Source: UBA4582 sp964228885
GTDB lineage: Bacteria > Pseudomonadota > Gammaproteobacteria > Pseudomonadales > Azotimanducaceae
Reading direction: 5' to 3'
Assembly (NCBI GenBank): GCA_964228885.1
Contig: CAXRCG010000291.1
Location: 1-6,702, forward strand
Length of the DNA stretch: 6,702 bases
Below, in pieces: positions 6,010-6,702 of this stretch; the stretch's first letter is position 1; each line of letters opens with the position of its first letter. Both the position numbers and the translations under genes were made by a program. The notes beneath the pieces are model-generated. The model was not told the DNA's origin and ran no database searches. It was given only the letters and a program-made list of their open reading frames with translations.

Positions 6010-6702
6010 ATGGGTTTGTTGGCGATTTATATTGGTTTGGCACTGTCGGTTTCTTTTTTATGCTCGCTATTAGAGGCAACATTATTGTCACTTACTCCTA
6101 CATTCTTGGAGAGCCTGGAGAACAAACGACCAAAACTGGGCTTGTTGTGGCGTAATTTTAAATCAGATATCGATAAACCTTTAGCTGCGATCCTATCACT
6201 GAACACGATAGCTCATACCATTGGGGCTGCTGGTGCTGGGGCTCAAGCGACTAAACTATTTGGAGAGTTATACTTCGGAATAATCTCTGCTGTTCTAACA
6301 TTGTTGATACTCGTATTTTCAGAGATTATTCCTAAAACACTTGGTGCGAGATATTGGCGTCAATTAGCGCCAATCTGCGGTTATATTCTTTGGTGGGTTC
6401 AATTTTTAATGTACCCCTTGGTCGCAATGGCGAAGATGTTAACTGGCTGGATGGCGCCTAAAAGTGAGGCTCCCACGGTATCTAGGGATGACTTCCATAT
6501 GCTGGCTAATATGGGTCGCAGAGAAGGGGTTATCAATGCAAATGAGGCACGCGCAATAAGTACGCTATTGGCATTTAGAGGATTGACTGCGAGAGATGTT
6601 ATGACACCTCGAACAGTCATGGCTACTCTGTCCGCGGCTATTCGAGTGGGAGACATTCTTCCCGGTGATCCATCCTTGAGATTTTCAAGAATTCCAATTT
6701 AT
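6010..6702 (+). CDS. CNNM/DUF21 transmembrane protein with CBS region (partial, 3' end cut by window)
   Basis: The first 231 residues are visible and the frame is still open at the window edge. The DUF21/CNNM membrane domain fills about residues 1-140, with hydrophobic segments at roughly 3-27, 57-80, 88-108 and 117-140. Conserved CNNM features are S19-x-x-E22-A in the first helix, the polar stretch NTIAHTIGAAGAGAQ (65-79) and SEIIPK (104-109) in the third helix. A cytosolic linker leads to RDVMTPR (195-201), the typical entry to the CBS-pair domain, and SRIPIY at the window end. The family includes Mg2+/divalent cation transporters (CNNM, CorB-like) and proteins often labelled hemolysin or CorC-related. 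An inner-membrane role in divalent cation efflux or homeostasis is likely. It is divergent from the phospholipase gene; a functional link through Ca2+/Mg2+ is possible but unproven. A C-terminal CorC_HlyC domain, if present, lies outside the window. Confidence 0.92.
   Translation, partial: MGLLAIYIGLALSVSFLCSLLEATLLSLTPTFLESLENKRPKLGLLWRNFKSDIDKPLAAILSLNTIAHTIGAAGAGAQATKLFGELYFGIISAVLTLLILVFSEIIPKTLGARYWRQLAPICGYILWWVQFLMYPLVAMAKMLTGWMAPKSEAPTVSRDDFHMLANMGRREGVINANEARAISTLLAFRGLTARDVMTPRTVMATLSAAIRVGDILPGDPSLRFSRIPIY

Noticed and set aside
5864..6091. Minus-strand frame of 75 codons before and across the CNNM start
   Set aside because: It overlaps the CNNM start and its strong ribosome site on the opposite strand, and has no recognisable domain.

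Overview
The window looks like chromosomal DNA from a Gram-negative, probably aquatic proteobacterium. Three things suggest this: a lipoprotein signal peptide, a cytosolic AtsA-type sulfatase, and a CNNM/DUF21 transporter preceded by a GGAGG ribosome site. A gammaproteobacterium is the best guess, but this is inference because the window has no rRNA or phylogenetic marker. No tRNA, CRISPR array, insertion sequence or phage gene was seen.

Left part (1-2988, + strand): a two-gene unit encodes a small cupin protein (217-666) and a 757-residue cytosolic formylglycine-type sulfatase (715-2988), 48 bases apart. The natural reading is that the sulfatase removes sulfate from an organic sulfate ester and the cupin acts on, or responds to, a related small molecule; the substrate is unknown. 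Before it, the minus strand is open from 199 to the window edge and reads like protein, so a gene may run off the left end.

Middle (2989-4529): a 409-base stretch without an intact gene holds what looks like a decayed short-chain dehydrogenase fragment. Next, on the minus strand, is an unrecognised four-helix membrane protein (3398-4270, GTG start) that looks richer in A+T than the sulfatase gene. Its 259-base upstream region carries a perfect 9+9 inverted repeat (TATCCGAAT / ATTCGGATA) around a TATAAA box, with a further partial copy downstream. This is the best regulatory candidate in the window.

Right part (4530-6702): a lipoprotein of the Ca2+-dependent phosphoinositide phospholipase C family lies on the minus strand (4530-5588). 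A 421-base divergent intergenic region separates it from a CNNM/DUF21-CBS membrane transporter on the plus strand (6010 to beyond the window end). The only clear operon is cupin-sulfatase; the other genes appear to be separate transcription units.

No wholly new multi-gene system is evident. The most interesting items are the operator-flanked orphan membrane protein, the bacterial PI-PLC-like lipoprotein, and the cupin-sulfatase pair with an apparent three-histidine metal site.
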